Translations under genes and position numbers: made by a program | NCBI GenBank assembly: GCA_036397975.1 | Contig: DASWHW010000033.1 | Span: 1-13,900 of the forward strand | DNA from: SZUA-287 sp036397975 | Lineage (GTDB): Bacteria; Bacteroidota; Ignavibacteria; UBA10030; UBA6906 | DNA: 13,900 nt | Direction of reading: 5' to 3' | Part shown: positions 1-8,232 of the stretch, in pieces | Layout of the letters: each line of letters begins with the position of its first letter | Position numbering within the stretch: the stretch's first letter is position 1 | The notes under the pieces: model-generated | Seen by the model: only the letters and a program-made list of their open reading frames with translations | What the model was told of the DNA's origin: nothing | Database searches by the model: none

Positions 1-65
1 CAACTATTCTCATCTGGTACGGCGATTGACCAGAGGTAAGGGAGTTTTATGACCAAAGAAAACCA
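1..65. other. Unassigned leader upstream of the operon, with a six-codon ORF
   Basis: The window begins inside upstream sequence that cannot be assigned to a gene. All three forward frames close quickly, at 27-29, 37-39 and 50-52, so the 3' end of an upstream gene may lie here, but no frame gives a recognisable protein. A TAAGGGAG stretch (37-44) precedes an ATG at 49, which opens a six-codon ORF (MTKENQ) ending at 69. That stop overlaps the ATG at 66 of the first cytochrome gene. The best Shine-Dalgarno-like site therefore serves the tiny ORF rather than the cytochrome. It may act in translational coupling, or it may be chance. No promoter is recognisable. Confidence 0.3.
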
Positions 66-2216
66 ATGACCCTTTCACGGATAATCTTCACCTGCGCTTT
101 CGTTCTTGCGAGCAATGGCGCACGGAGTCAATCGGACGACGTTTGCATGATGTGTCATGGGGATCCTTCTCTCACAACGGTGAAGAGAGGGAAAACTATG
201 TCGCTAACAGTGGACTCACTCAGTTTCTCCAAGTCCGCTCATGCGGAGCTTGGGTGTGTAATCTGCCATGACGGTTTTGACGCGACTGCCATCCCTCACG
301 CGCGCAAGATCCAACCTGTGGATTGCCTTTCATGCCACGATGGAGAGCGCGTCGCCGCATACAAGAAGAGCGTTCACGGACGTCGCAGCGAGAGTGGGAA
401 GAGTGCGGCAACTTGCAGTGACTGTCACTCCAACCATGCGATTCAGAAAGTGAGCGATAAGGAGCCGTCAGCACGCAAGATTTATGATGAACAGGTTTGT
501 GGTCGTTGCCATTCCGGTGTCCGGGAAAAGTATCTTCTCTCAGACCACGGAGTGGCACTGCTTGCAGGCATTAAAGGTGCGCCGACCTGCACAGACTGTC
601 ACGGAGAGCATACCGTTCAATCCCCTTTCGAGGAAGGTTCTCCAACAGGGAAGGACAAAGAAGCGGCGATGTGCTTGGGATGTCACCTCGACAAACCTGA
701 AATCCGTGCACTCGTCGGACCGTCGGCCGGATTCCTTTCATCCTATGAAAACAGTATTCATAGTCAGGCGATCAAGCAGGGAAATATCGGCGCCGCCACA
801 TGCAGCGATTGTCATGGCAGTCATGAAATGAAAAAAGGCTCGAATCCTGCATCGAAAGTCGCAAAGAAAAAAATCGCATCAACATGCGGTCAATGTCATG
901 GCGATATTCAGCGCGAGTACGAGCGGAGCATTCATGGCACGACGTTATCGGCCGGGGTAACGGCTTCGGCAACATGCACGGATTGCCATGGAGAGCATAA
1001 TATACTCTCCCCCAAGGATGTTCGGTCGCCAGTTGCGGCAGGGAACATATCGGCGAAGGTCTGTTCTCCTTGCCATGCTTCAGTAAAGCTAAATGAAAAG
1101 TACGGCTTGGCGAGTGATCGCTTTGCCAGTTTTGAAGATAGCTATCACGGCCTTGCTGGACGCGCCGGCTCTGTCGAGGTCGCCAACTGTGCAAGCTGTC
1201 ACGGCGTACATGATATTCTCCCTTCGTCGGACTCCACTTCCCGTATCAACAAAGCAAACCTCGTGGCAACATGCGGCACGTGCCACCCCGGTGCAAATGA
1301 AAATTTCACAAAGGGTGCCGTGCACGTCATTGCAACAACAAAGGATGATAGCCTTCTTTATCTTGTGTCAACATTTTATATTGTCCTGATTGTTGTCACT
1401 ATTGGGGGAATGGCATTCCATAATTTCTTCGACTTCATAAAAAAATCACGACAACTACTGGCGTATCGTCGCGGACACATCCCCCGTCATCCGGTGTCGC
1501 ACAGGCTCTACCTTCGCATGACGCTGAATGAACGGATACAACACGGTTCGTTGCTGGTCAGCTTTATCCTCCTGGTCATTACAGGGTTTGCCCTTCGGTT
1601 TCCGGATGCGTGGTGGGTCGTAGCTCTTCGAGAACTGAGTCCATGGATGTTCGACCTTCGCGGAATAGTCCACCGGGGTTCTGGAGTTCTCATGGTGGCC
1701 ACAAGTCTCTATCATGTATGGTATTTGTTCACGACGCCTCGCGGCAAACAGCTTCTGCGTGATTTGCTTCCTGTCAGGAAGGATTTATCGGATGTTATCG
1801 GCATCATGAAGTTCAATCTCGGCTTGGCCAAGAAGAAACCGCTTCTGGGGCGGTTCAGCTATGTGGAGAAAAGCGAATACTGGGCACTTGTATGGGGCAC
1901 GATTGTTATGGCAGCAACAGGACTTATTCTCTGGTTTGACAATACATTCCTGAACATTCTCACAAAACTTGGCTGGGACGTGGCGCGAACCGTGCATTAT
2001 TATGAAGCATGGCTTGCCACGCTTGCGATCCTTGTTTGGCATTTTTATTTTGTCATCTTTAACCCTCACACATATCCGATCAACCTCGCATTCTGGAAAG
2101 GAACACTCACCGAGGAGGAAATGGAAGAGGAACATCCGCTCGAACTTCAAGCGCTGCGGCAACGGTCAAGCGAAGACACCGACAACCCTGATTCGCCAGC
2201 TGACCAACCGTTATGA
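66..2216 (+). CDS. CbcL-like fusion: 13-haem cytochrome c plus di-haem cytochrome b561 domain
   Basis: This is a 716-residue membrane-bound quinol:cytochrome c oxidoreductase candidate. A signal peptide (about 1-21, cut before Gln22) is followed by a periplasmic region with 13 CxxCH motifs starting at residues 27, 64, 87, 117, 145, 175, 203, 246, 274, 304, 333, 375 and 403. A transmembrane segment lies at about 430-452. A C-terminal four-helix cytochrome b domain (about 490-665) has His493, His536, His550, His644 and His659, the histidine pattern of FdnI/HydC-type di-haem b subunits. The same layout, a multihaem c domain fused to a di-haem b domain, is known for Geobacter CbcL, which has fewer c haems. 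The acidic tail after 680 should be cytoplasmic. ATG 66 is the only usable start in its frame after the stop at 27-29, and it gives a proper signal peptide, though its own ribosome site is poor. The gene overlaps the next by ATGA. I am sure of the architecture; the quinol-oxidising role is inferred. Confidence 0.93.
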   Translation: MTLSRIIFTCAFVLASNGARSQSDDVCMMCHGDPSLTTVKRGKTMSLTVDSLSFSKSAHAELGCVICHDGFDATAIPHARKIQPVDCLSCHDGERVAAYKKSVHGRRSESGKSAATCSDCHSNHAIQKVSDKEPSARKIYDEQVCGRCHSGVREKYLLSDHGVALLAGIKGAPTCTDCHGEHTVQSPFEEGSPTGKDKEAAMCLGCHLDKPEIRALVGPSAGFLSSYENSIHSQAIKQGNIGAATCSDCHGSHEMKKGSNPASKVAKKKIASTCGQCHGDIQREYERSIHGTTLSAGVTASATCTDCHGEHNILSPKDVRSPVAAGNISAKVCSPCHASVKLNEKYGLASDRFASFEDSYHGLAGRAGSVEVANCASCHGVHDILPSSDSTSRINKANLVATCGTCHPGANENFTKGAVHVIATTKDDSLLYLVSTFYIVLIVVTIGGMAFHNFFDFIKKSRQLLAYRRGHIPRHPVSHRLYLRMTLNERIQHGSLLVSFILLVITGFALRFPDAWWVVALRELSPWMFDLRGIVHRGSGVLMVATSLYHVWYLFTTPRGKQLLRDLLPVRKDLSDVIGIMKFNLGLAKKKPLLGRFSYVEKSEYWALVWGTIVMAATGLILWFDNTFLNILTKLGWDVARTVHYYEAWLATLAILVWHFYFVIFNPHTYPINLAFWKGTLTEEEMEEEHPLELQALRQRSSEDTDNPDSPADQPL

Positions 2217-4255
2217 CAAAAAAGAAAAGTAGACCATACCCGTTCCCCGGCGTTCCAGCGATCGCATTCATGCTCATGCTGGGTCCACTGATTACCGCTT
2301 CCGCGGCATTTGCCCAGGAAGATAGCGAATGCCTTGTGTGTCATGAGGATAACACTCTCGAAGGGAAAAGGAACGGGCGGACGATTTCCGTGTTCGTGAA
2401 TGAGAAAAAATTCACGGGGTCCGTTCACGGGTCGGTTGGATGCGTCTCATGTCATCTCGATCTCGCCGGAACTGAGCTTCCGCACGCAGAGGAGATTGCG
2501 CGGGTTGAGTGCGGCATGTGTCATTCCGCCGAAGAAGAAATGCATGCACGGTCTCTTCATGGCCAAGCGATCAAGAAAGGAGACCCCCTGGCTCCCACTT
2601 GCCAGAATTGCCATGGTTCGCATGAAATTCTGCCGGTGAAGAACCCTCAATCCGCTGTGGCGCCATTGAGGGTCCCGTTCCTTTGCGGTAAATGTCATGA
2701 GGAGGGAACGCTTGTCCAGAAACAACGCGTCATTCATCAGGACCATATTGTTGATAACTATTCGGAGAGCATCCATGGCGAGGGGTTGCTTCGCAAAGGC
2801 CTCATTGTCGCGCCCAGTTGTGCATCGTGCCACACTGCCCACCTGATTCTGCCCCATACAGATAACGCCTCCTCGATTTCCAGAAATAATATCGCCTCAA
2901 CCTGTGCAAAATGTCATGCGCAGATCGAGGAGGTTCATCGTAAGGTTATCAAGGGCGAACTCTGGGAGAAGCAAGCACATGTGCTGCCGGCCTGCATCGA
3001 TTGTCACCAACCACACAAAATCCGGAAAGTGTTTTACGATCAGGGGATGGCGGATAGCGACTGCATGCGATGTCATAGCGACCCGAACCTGAAGGCAATA
3101 AGCGACGGGCGATCGCTCTCCGTGAATGCGGAGGAAGTAGCCTTTTCGAAACATGCCAAGACAGCCTGCAGCCAATGTCACACCGGGGTTACAGCTTCGC
3201 GGAAACGATCGTGCGAGACAATCGATCAGAAGGTAGACTGTTCATCCTGCCATGCGGAGGTCGGGCGCGAGTACCTCAGCAGCATGCACGGTACGCTTCT
3301 TCTGAAAAACGATCCAAATGCACCTACGTGTAAAGAATGCCATGGTACACACAACGTCCGTGGTAAAACCGATCCGCGATCACCAACATTTGCAACGAAC
3401 ATTCCCCGATTGTGTGCCGCATGCCATCAAGAGGGAAACAAGGCGGCAGTTCGCTACAAGGGTACACAGCACGACATTGTCGAACACTACACGGAGAGCA
3501 TTCACGGCAAGGGCCTGATGAAGAGCGGGCTTACCGTAACGGCTACGTGCACAAACTGCCATACGGCCCACCGCGTTCTTCCGCATGAAAACGATTCGTC
3601 CAGCATCAGTAGAAAGAATATCCCGGAAACATGCGGCAGGTGCCACCATGGAATCCAGGAACAATTCCAGTCCAGCATCCATGCAACCAAGGTAGCGAAC
3701 ACAGAAAAGGACCTTCCCGTTTGTAACGACTGCCACACTGCACATACAATTCGACGGGCAGACGAGGAGGGCTTCAAGCTGAATATTATGTCCCAATGCG
3801 GACGCTGTCATGAAGACATTGCAAAAACTTATTTCGATACCTATCATGGCAAGGTCTCACAGCTTGGGTATACCAAAACGGCAAAGTGTTACGACTGCCA
3901 CGGGGCACATGATATCCTCCCCATCGCCGACCCAAAATCTCATCTCAGCAGGGAGAACGTCGTTGCTACGTGCCAGAAGTGTCATCCCGGGGCAACGCGC
4001 CGGTTTGCCGGATACCTGACGCATGCAACGCATCATGACCCTAAGAAGTATCCGTTCCTTTTCTGGACGTTTTGGGGAATGACCGGTCTGCTTCTTGGGA
4101 CGTTTTTCTTTAGTGGTATTCACACACTGTTGTGGCTCCCTCGTGCCCTGAAAATGCGTCGGGAACGGCGCCTCGCAAAGAAGGGGCAAGAAGAGTCACC
4201 GACGAATGATGGCATTAATGAACAAAGAAATAGCAAAGCCAACGATGCAGACTAG
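2213..4255 (+). CDS. 19-haem membrane-anchored cytochrome c with internal tandem duplication
   Basis: The 680-residue protein has a signal peptide (about 1-34, cut before Gln35) and 19 CxxCH motifs. They start at residues 40, 77, 100, 130, 158, 203, 231, 261, 284, 319, 343, 373, 401, 446, 474, 504, 529, 559 and 587. Motifs 1-8 and 9-16 form two copies of one eight-haem unit offset by about 243 residues. Motifs 17-19 are an extra three-haem tail like the end of the preceding protein. One transmembrane helix (about 616-640) is followed by a basic cytoplasmic tail. An unpaired Cys334 in the second copy is not part of a haem motif. The protein should act as a periplasmic electron wire held on the inner membrane, probably paired with the cytochrome b encoded next. 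Its ATG overlaps the stop of the gene before it (ATGA), so translation is probably coupled. No CxxCK or other catalytic haem site is seen, so a reductase role is unlikely. Confidence 0.93.
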   Translation: MTKKKSRPYPFPGVPAIAFMLMLGPLITASAAFAQEDSECLVCHEDNTLEGKRNGRTISVFVNEKKFTGSVHGSVGCVSCHLDLAGTELPHAEEIARVECGMCHSAEEEMHARSLHGQAIKKGDPLAPTCQNCHGSHEILPVKNPQSAVAPLRVPFLCGKCHEEGTLVQKQRVIHQDHIVDNYSESIHGEGLLRKGLIVAPSCASCHTAHLILPHTDNASSISRNNIASTCAKCHAQIEEVHRKVIKGELWEKQAHVLPACIDCHQPHKIRKVFYDQGMADSDCMRCHSDPNLKAISDGRSLSVNAEEVAFSKHAKTACSQCHTGVTASRKRSCETIDQKVDCSSCHAEVGREYLSSMHGTLLLKNDPNAPTCKECHGTHNVRGKTDPRSPTFATNIPRLCAACHQEGNKAAVRYKGTQHDIVEHYTESIHGKGLMKSGLTVTATCTNCHTAHRVLPHENDSSSISRKNIPETCGRCHHGIQEQFQSSIHATKVANTEKDLPVCNDCHTAHTIRRADEEGFKLNIMSQCGRCHEDIAKTYFDTYHGKVSQLGYTKTAKCYDCHGAHDILPIADPKSHLSRENVVATCQKCHPGATRRFAGYLTHATHHDPKKYPFLFWTFWGMTGLLLGTFFFSGIHTLLWLPRALKMRRERRLAKKGQEESPTNDGINEQRNSKANDAD

Positions 4256-5132
4256 TGAGAATGATGTGGCCGAGAAGAAACTCTATGAGTCGAAGACTCG
4301 TCAGAGTCATAGACAATTCCAGAGATTTTCTCGTCTCAACCGAACGCTTCACGGCATCATGATCGTCAGCTTCATTAGCCTCGCCCTCACGGGCATGACA
4401 CTCAAGTTTGCCTATACCGGTTGGGCCGCGTTCCTTTCACGGCTCTTCGGTGGTTTTGAGTCGGCCGGATACATCCACCGGCTGGCAGCCGTCATCATGA
4501 TCGGGATTTTCATCGTTCATATTATCGACCTTGTGAGGATGAAACGAAGAGAGTTCTTATCGTGGCGCGGATTCTTCTTTGGAAAACACACGATGCTGTT
4601 CAACAAGAGTGATTTGCGGGACTTTAAAGATTCCCTCAAGTGGTTTGTTGGAAAAGGACCGCGCCCCCAATATGGAAGGTGGACTTACTGGGAGAAATTT
4701 GATTACTTTGCGGTATTCTGGGGAATCGCGGTCATCGGATCAACGGGAATGATATTGTGGTTTCCGGAGTTGTTCACAAGGTTCTTTCCGGGATGGGCAA
4801 TCAATGTTGCCACTATCATCCATAGTGATGAGGCTCTGCTCGCGACCGGGTTTATCTTCACGGTCCATTTTTTCAACACTCACTTGCGTCCCGAGAAATT
4901 CCCCATGGATATCGTTGTCTTCACCGGAAGGATGTCCATTGAAGAATTCAAAGAGGATAAACCAAAGGAGTATGAAGAGCTGGTGGCGAATGGGGAACTG
5001 GAAAAGCACCTTGTCGAGCCATATCCTCCCATTGTGATTCGAACCGTTCGCGCTTTTGGCTGGACGGCCCTCACGCTCGGGTTTAGCATCGTCCTGGCGA
5101 TTATTTATGCAATGCTTTTTGCGTATCGATAA
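4206..5132 (+). CDS. Di-haem cytochrome b561-type membrane subunit
   Basis: The 308-residue integral membrane protein resembles the cytochrome b domain of the first gene and the FdnI/HydC family. Transmembrane helices are visible at about 50-70, 88-108, 166-186, 202-222 and 284-306. Candidate haem ligands are His49, His91, His105, His206 and His221, matching the histidine layout of the fused domain in gene 1. A charged loop (about 243-275) and the fifth helix extend it beyond the usual four-helix core. It probably oxidises or reduces membrane quinone and exchanges electrons with the 19-haem partner encoded just upstream, recreating as two proteins what gene 1 has as one. The start is uncertain. 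ATG codons at 4206, 4209, 4218 and 4245 are in frame, none with a clear ribosome site, and the last gives only an 11-base overlap with the preceding gene. The first 40 residues are polar and would be cytoplasmic. Confidence 0.88.
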   Translation: MMALMNKEIAKPTMQTSENDVAEKKLYESKTRQSHRQFQRFSRLNRTLHGIMIVSFISLALTGMTLKFAYTGWAAFLSRLFGGFESAGYIHRLAAVIMIGIFIVHIIDLVRMKRREFLSWRGFFFGKHTMLFNKSDLRDFKDSLKWFVGKGPRPQYGRWTYWEKFDYFAVFWGIAVIGSTGMILWFPELFTRFFPGWAINVATIIHSDEALLATGFIFTVHFFNTHLRPEKFPMDIVVFTGRMSIEEFKEDKPKEYEELVANGELEKHLVEPYPPIVIRTVRAFGWTALTLGFSIVLAIIYAMLFAYR

Positions 5133-5168
5133 ATCGAGGCGGGACAAATTCACGGGCTAGCAAACATC

Positions 5169-5174
5169 AAAGGA
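5169..5174 (+). promoter_or_regulatory. Ribosome binding site of the NapC/NirT-type gene
   Basis: AAAGGA lies five bases before ATG 5180 and supports that start. The 47-base gap before it is the widest inside the operon. I saw no terminator in it. Confidence 0.6.
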
Positions 5175-5179
5175 TTTTC

Positions 5180-6673
5180 ATGAAGAAAGTGTTTCCGAGT
5201 TCTTTCTACAACATCGTCACCCTTATCGGCGCTGCAATTGCATCAATCAGCTTCGGGCTCATTCTCTTTCTTGTCCTCCTTGAGTCCGTCTCGGCAAACC
5301 CGAAGCCTTATATGGGAATTATCGCCTTTGTTATTTTACCCGCGATACTCATTGCCGGACTTGTCGTTGTTGCCCTTGGCATTTTGCGGGAACACCGTCG
5401 GGAACGGGCTGGAAAACCACATGGGCTGCGGTTACCGAAGATAGACTTGAACGATCCTAAACATCGCCGCGCTGCTCTCTTGTTTGGTGGGGGGACAATC
5501 CTCTTGCTGTTGGTCTCTGCTTTTGGAAGCTTTAAAGCGTACGAAGCGACAGATTCCGATCAATTCTGTGGAGAGACATGTCATCAGGTGATGGAGCCAG
5601 AGTTCACCGCCTATCAATTTTCTCCTCATGCGCGTGTTGGCTGCGTTCAGTGCCACATTGGCTCCGGGGCAGATTGGTTTGTGCGTTCAAAGATCTCCGG
5701 CTCGTATCAAGTCTATGCCGTTCTCTTTGACAAGTACCCCCGACCGATTCCGACACCGATTGAAAACCTTCGTCCAGCTCAGGAAACGTGTGAACAGTGC
5801 CACTGGCCAAAACACTTCTTTAGCGAAAAACAACACGTGAACACCTACTTTCTCTCGGACGAAAACAATACGAAGTGGGACTTGAATTTGTTAATGAAGA
5901 TTGGTGGCGGCAATATTGAAGCCGGTCCGACGTCCGGTATCCACTGGCATATGAACATCGCTCATGAAGTGCGATACGCCGCGCTTGATACTCGGCGCCA
6001 GATCATTCCGTGGGTCAGTTCTAAAACCCCTGAGGGTGTTGAAACCATTTACCGGAGTACCGAAATCGAGATCACGGATGACTCTCTGAGAAATGCCTTC
6101 ACCCGTCGTATGGATTGCCTCGATTGCCACAACCGGCCATCCCACATTTATAATCCGCCGGCACATTCGGTCAATCACGTGATGGCCCTTGGCTGGATCG
6201 ATCCCACTCTCCCAAATGTGAAAAGCGTGAGCGTGCAGGCCCTGGACGCAGAATACTCGACAAAAAAGGGAGGCCTCGACAGCATTCGACTCTTCATCAA
6301 GGATTATTATGAATCAAATTATCCCGACGTTGCGTCTTCTCGTGCGATCGCCATCGATAGCGCGGTCGCAACCGTTCAGCGAATCTACAGCCGGAATTTC
6401 TTCCCTGAGATGAAAGTCAGCTGGAAGAAATTCCCCGATAACATCGGGCATATGTATTACCCGGGCTGCTTCCGCTGTCACGACGGGAAACATGTGACCG
6501 ATGATGGCAAGATTCTCTCGCGGGACTGTAATACATGCCATACAATCCTCGCTCAGCACTTCGAGAATGATTCACTGCGCATCTCGTTGGGCGGGATCGC
6601 CTATCAACACCCGGTTGATATTGGTGACTCCTGGGAAGAGATGAACTGTAGTGACTGTCATAACTCACAATAA
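5180..6673 (+). CDS. ImcH-like NapC/NirT-family heptahaem cytochrome c
   Basis: The 497-residue protein has three N-terminal transmembrane helices (about 10-35, 44-70 and 97-117) and a periplasmic haem domain. The first haem site is CGETCH (130-135), a CX3CH form followed by Met138. It sits in the conserved NapC/NrfH context with a downstream Pro-His-Ala-Arg (149-152) and the second motif at 155. Further CxxCH motifs start at 204, 313, 430, 450 and 490, giving seven haems. The stretch around 186-210 (Pro-Ile-Pro-Thr-Pro, then Glu-Thr-Cys-Glu-Gln-Cys-His-Trp-Pro) is typical of this subfamily. In Geobacter, ImcH is an inner-membrane NapC/NirT-family cytochrome with seven haems that oxidises menaquinol for high-potential extracellular acceptors. 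The resemblance here is by length, haem number and topology, recalled from memory rather than searched. It probably passes electrons from quinol to the periplasmic haem pool. The Rieske gene follows after 11 bases. Confidence 0.9.
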   Translation: MKKVFPSSFYNIVTLIGAAIASISFGLILFLVLLESVSANPKPYMGIIAFVILPAILIAGLVVVALGILREHRRERAGKPHGLRLPKIDLNDPKHRRAALLFGGGTILLLLVSAFGSFKAYEATDSDQFCGETCHQVMEPEFTAYQFSPHARVGCVQCHIGSGADWFVRSKISGSYQVYAVLFDKYPRPIPTPIENLRPAQETCEQCHWPKHFFSEKQHVNTYFLSDENNTKWDLNLLMKIGGGNIEAGPTSGIHWHMNIAHEVRYAALDTRRQIIPWVSSKTPEGVETIYRSTEIEITDDSLRNAFTRRMDCLDCHNRPSHIYNPPAHSVNHVMALGWIDPTLPNVKSVSVQALDAEYSTKKGGLDSIRLFIKDYYESNYPDVASSRAIAIDSAVATVQRIYSRNFFPEMKVSWKKFPDNIGHMYYPGCFRCHDGKHVTDDGKILSRDCNTCHTILAQHFENDSLRISLGGIAYQHPVDIGDSWEEMNCSDCHNSQ

Positions 6674-6684
6674 CCGAGTGTTCG

Positions 6685-7137
6685 ATGAATGACACCGTTG
6701 CAAAAAGTAATGATCAGGGGAAAAGGGACTTTCTCAAGTATTTCCTTGGTGGGTCACTCACTGCCTGGGTCGCTGCAGTCGTGTATCCGCTCATTGCGTA
6801 TTTGAAACCACCAAAGCAGGCGGAAGTGGAGGTGAGCAACGTAAAGGTGGCATTGACTACGATGAAAAAAGAAGAGGGGATGATTGTCCGGTTTGGGAAC
6901 AAACCGGTCATCCTGATACGAACCGCGAGTGACGAATTCAAAGCGTTTACTGCAACGTGCACGCACCTCGATTGCACGGTTCAGTTCAGAAAAGATCTCA
7001 ATGTCATCTGGTGTGCGTGTCATAACGGCAAGTATGACCTGAATGGTAGAAACATTTCTGGCCCGCCGCCACGGCCCCTGGGAGAGTTTCGAGTAACACG
7101 ACAAGGAGACGATGTTATTATCTCTAAAATAGTATGA
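6685..7137 (+). CDS. Rieske 2Fe-2S protein of a cytochrome bc-type complex
   Basis: The 150-residue protein has a short cytoplasmic start, a signal-anchor helix (about 18-40) and a periplasmic Rieske domain. Cluster ligands should be Cys92 and His94 (CTHLDC box) and Cys110 and His113 (CACHNG box). Cys97 and Cys112 would form the disulphide typical of high-potential Rieske proteins of quinol-oxidising complexes. The segment before the helix reads Lys-Arg-Asp-Phe-Leu-Lys (13-18), a Lys-Arg variant of the twin-arginine signal, which fits export of a folded iron-sulphur protein by Tat. The conserved Gly-Pro-Pro-Pro-Arg-Pro-Leu loop (126-132) is also present. It would take the first electron from quinol bound to the cytochrome b encoded next and hand it to a c-type haem. 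It lies between the NapC-type gene and the cytochrome b gene in the same operon. Confidence 0.94.
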   Translation: MNDTVAKSNDQGKRDFLKYFLGGSLTAWVAAVVYPLIAYLKPPKQAEVEVSNVKVALTTMKKEEGMIVRFGNKPVILIRTASDEFKAFTATCTHLDCTVQFRKDLNVIWCACHNGKYDLNGRNISGPPPRPLGEFRVTRQGDDVIISKIV

Positions 7138-7158
7138 GTCCATCCACGACTAACAACT

Positions 7159-8232
7159 ATGAAACTATTGATTAAAAAACTTTACGCCTGGATCGACGAG
7201 CGCGCTCAATTGGAATCGCTTGTTGAATTCCTGGGGAAGAAGTATGTGCCGGTACACCGACATTCTGTTTGGTATTATTTTGGCGGCGTTTCATTGTTTC
7301 TCTTTATCATTCAGGTTGTGACCGGAATTCTCCTGCTGTTGTACTATAAAGGGAGCGAAGAGCTCGCGTTCGAGAGTATCCAATTCATCATGTCGAAGGT
7401 TGAGTTCGGATGGTTGATTCGTTCCATCCATAGCTGGGCGGCAAATCTTTTTGTCCTCGCAGCCTTCATCCATATGTTCAGTGTCTATTTTGAAAAGGCC
7501 TACAGAAAACCCAGGGAGATAACCTGGCTCACGGGAATGTTGATGTTTTTTTTGGCACTCGGCTTTGGATTCAGCGGCTATCTTCTTCCATGGAATGAAC
7601 TTGCTTTCTTTGCAACGAAGGTAGGGACCGATATTCCGGGGGTGCTTCCGATTCTCGGTAAGCCGATCATGATTTTCCTTCGTGGCGGGGAGGAGGTTAC
7701 CGGAGCGACACTCTCGAGATTCTTCGGATTTCATGTCGCGGTTCTTCCTGGCATTTTCACTGTCTTGTTGGGAATTCACTTGATCCTCGTGCAGCGTCAG
7801 GGGATGAGCGAACCGGAAGAGTTTGAGAACACACCCGAGGGGGAACGAAAGACCATGCCCTTCTTCCCCAATTTTCTGCTCCGCGATTTGTTTCTCTGGT
7901 TATTGGTACTCAACCTTCTTGCGATCCTTGCGGTCTTTTTTCCGTGGGAGCTGGGAACAAAAGCCGATCCGTTCGCTTCCGCCCCGGCAGGCATTCGGCC
8001 GGAGTGGTATTTCCTCTTCATGTTTCAAACATTGAAATACTTCCCTGCTACCGTGTGGCTGGTGGATGGTGAGCTCCTGGGCATCCTATTGTTTGCAATT
8101 GGTGGTGTTCTATGGCTCTTAGTTCCTTTTTGGGATTATAAGAAAGAAAAAAGGAGTCGGTTCCTGAATTACGCAGGACTCTTCGTCATCTTTTATATCA
8201 TCCTCTTTACGATACTGGGATGGCTCGCATGA
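7159..8232 (+). CDS. Cytochrome b, fused b6 plus subunit IV form
   Basis: This is the 357-residue membrane core of the Rieske/cytochrome b complex. The N-terminal four-helix half has the haem b ligands His91 and His105, 14 apart, and His192 and His207, 15 apart. The 15-residue spacing is the cytochrome b6 type rather than the bc1 type. The C-terminal half carries the quinol-site motif Pro-Glu-Trp-Tyr (281-284) and three further helices (about 244-262, 306-325 and 338-356), corresponding to subunit IV (PetD), so both halves are one polypeptide. At the position of the b6 cysteine that binds the extra haem cn covalently, this protein appears to have Tyr40 (before Gly42-Gly43), so that haem may be absent or held differently. 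Quinol oxidation would occur near PEWY together with the Rieske protein. The gene's stop overlaps the start of the 11-haem cytochrome gene. The family is certain; lack of haem cn is inferred by eye alignment. Confidence 0.95.
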   Translation: MKLLIKKLYAWIDERAQLESLVEFLGKKYVPVHRHSVWYYFGGVSLFLFIIQVVTGILLLLYYKGSEELAFESIQFIMSKVEFGWLIRSIHSWAANLFVLAAFIHMFSVYFEKAYRKPREITWLTGMLMFFLALGFGFSGYLLPWNELAFFATKVGTDIPGVLPILGKPIMIFLRGGEEVTGATLSRFFGFHVAVLPGIFTVLLGIHLILVQRQGMSEPEEFENTPEGERKTMPFFPNFLLRDLFLWLLVLNLLAILAVFFPWELGTKADPFASAPAGIRPEWYFLFMFQTLKYFPATVWLVDGELLGILLFAIGGVLWLLVPFWDYKKEKRSRFLNYAGLFVIFYIILFTILGWLA

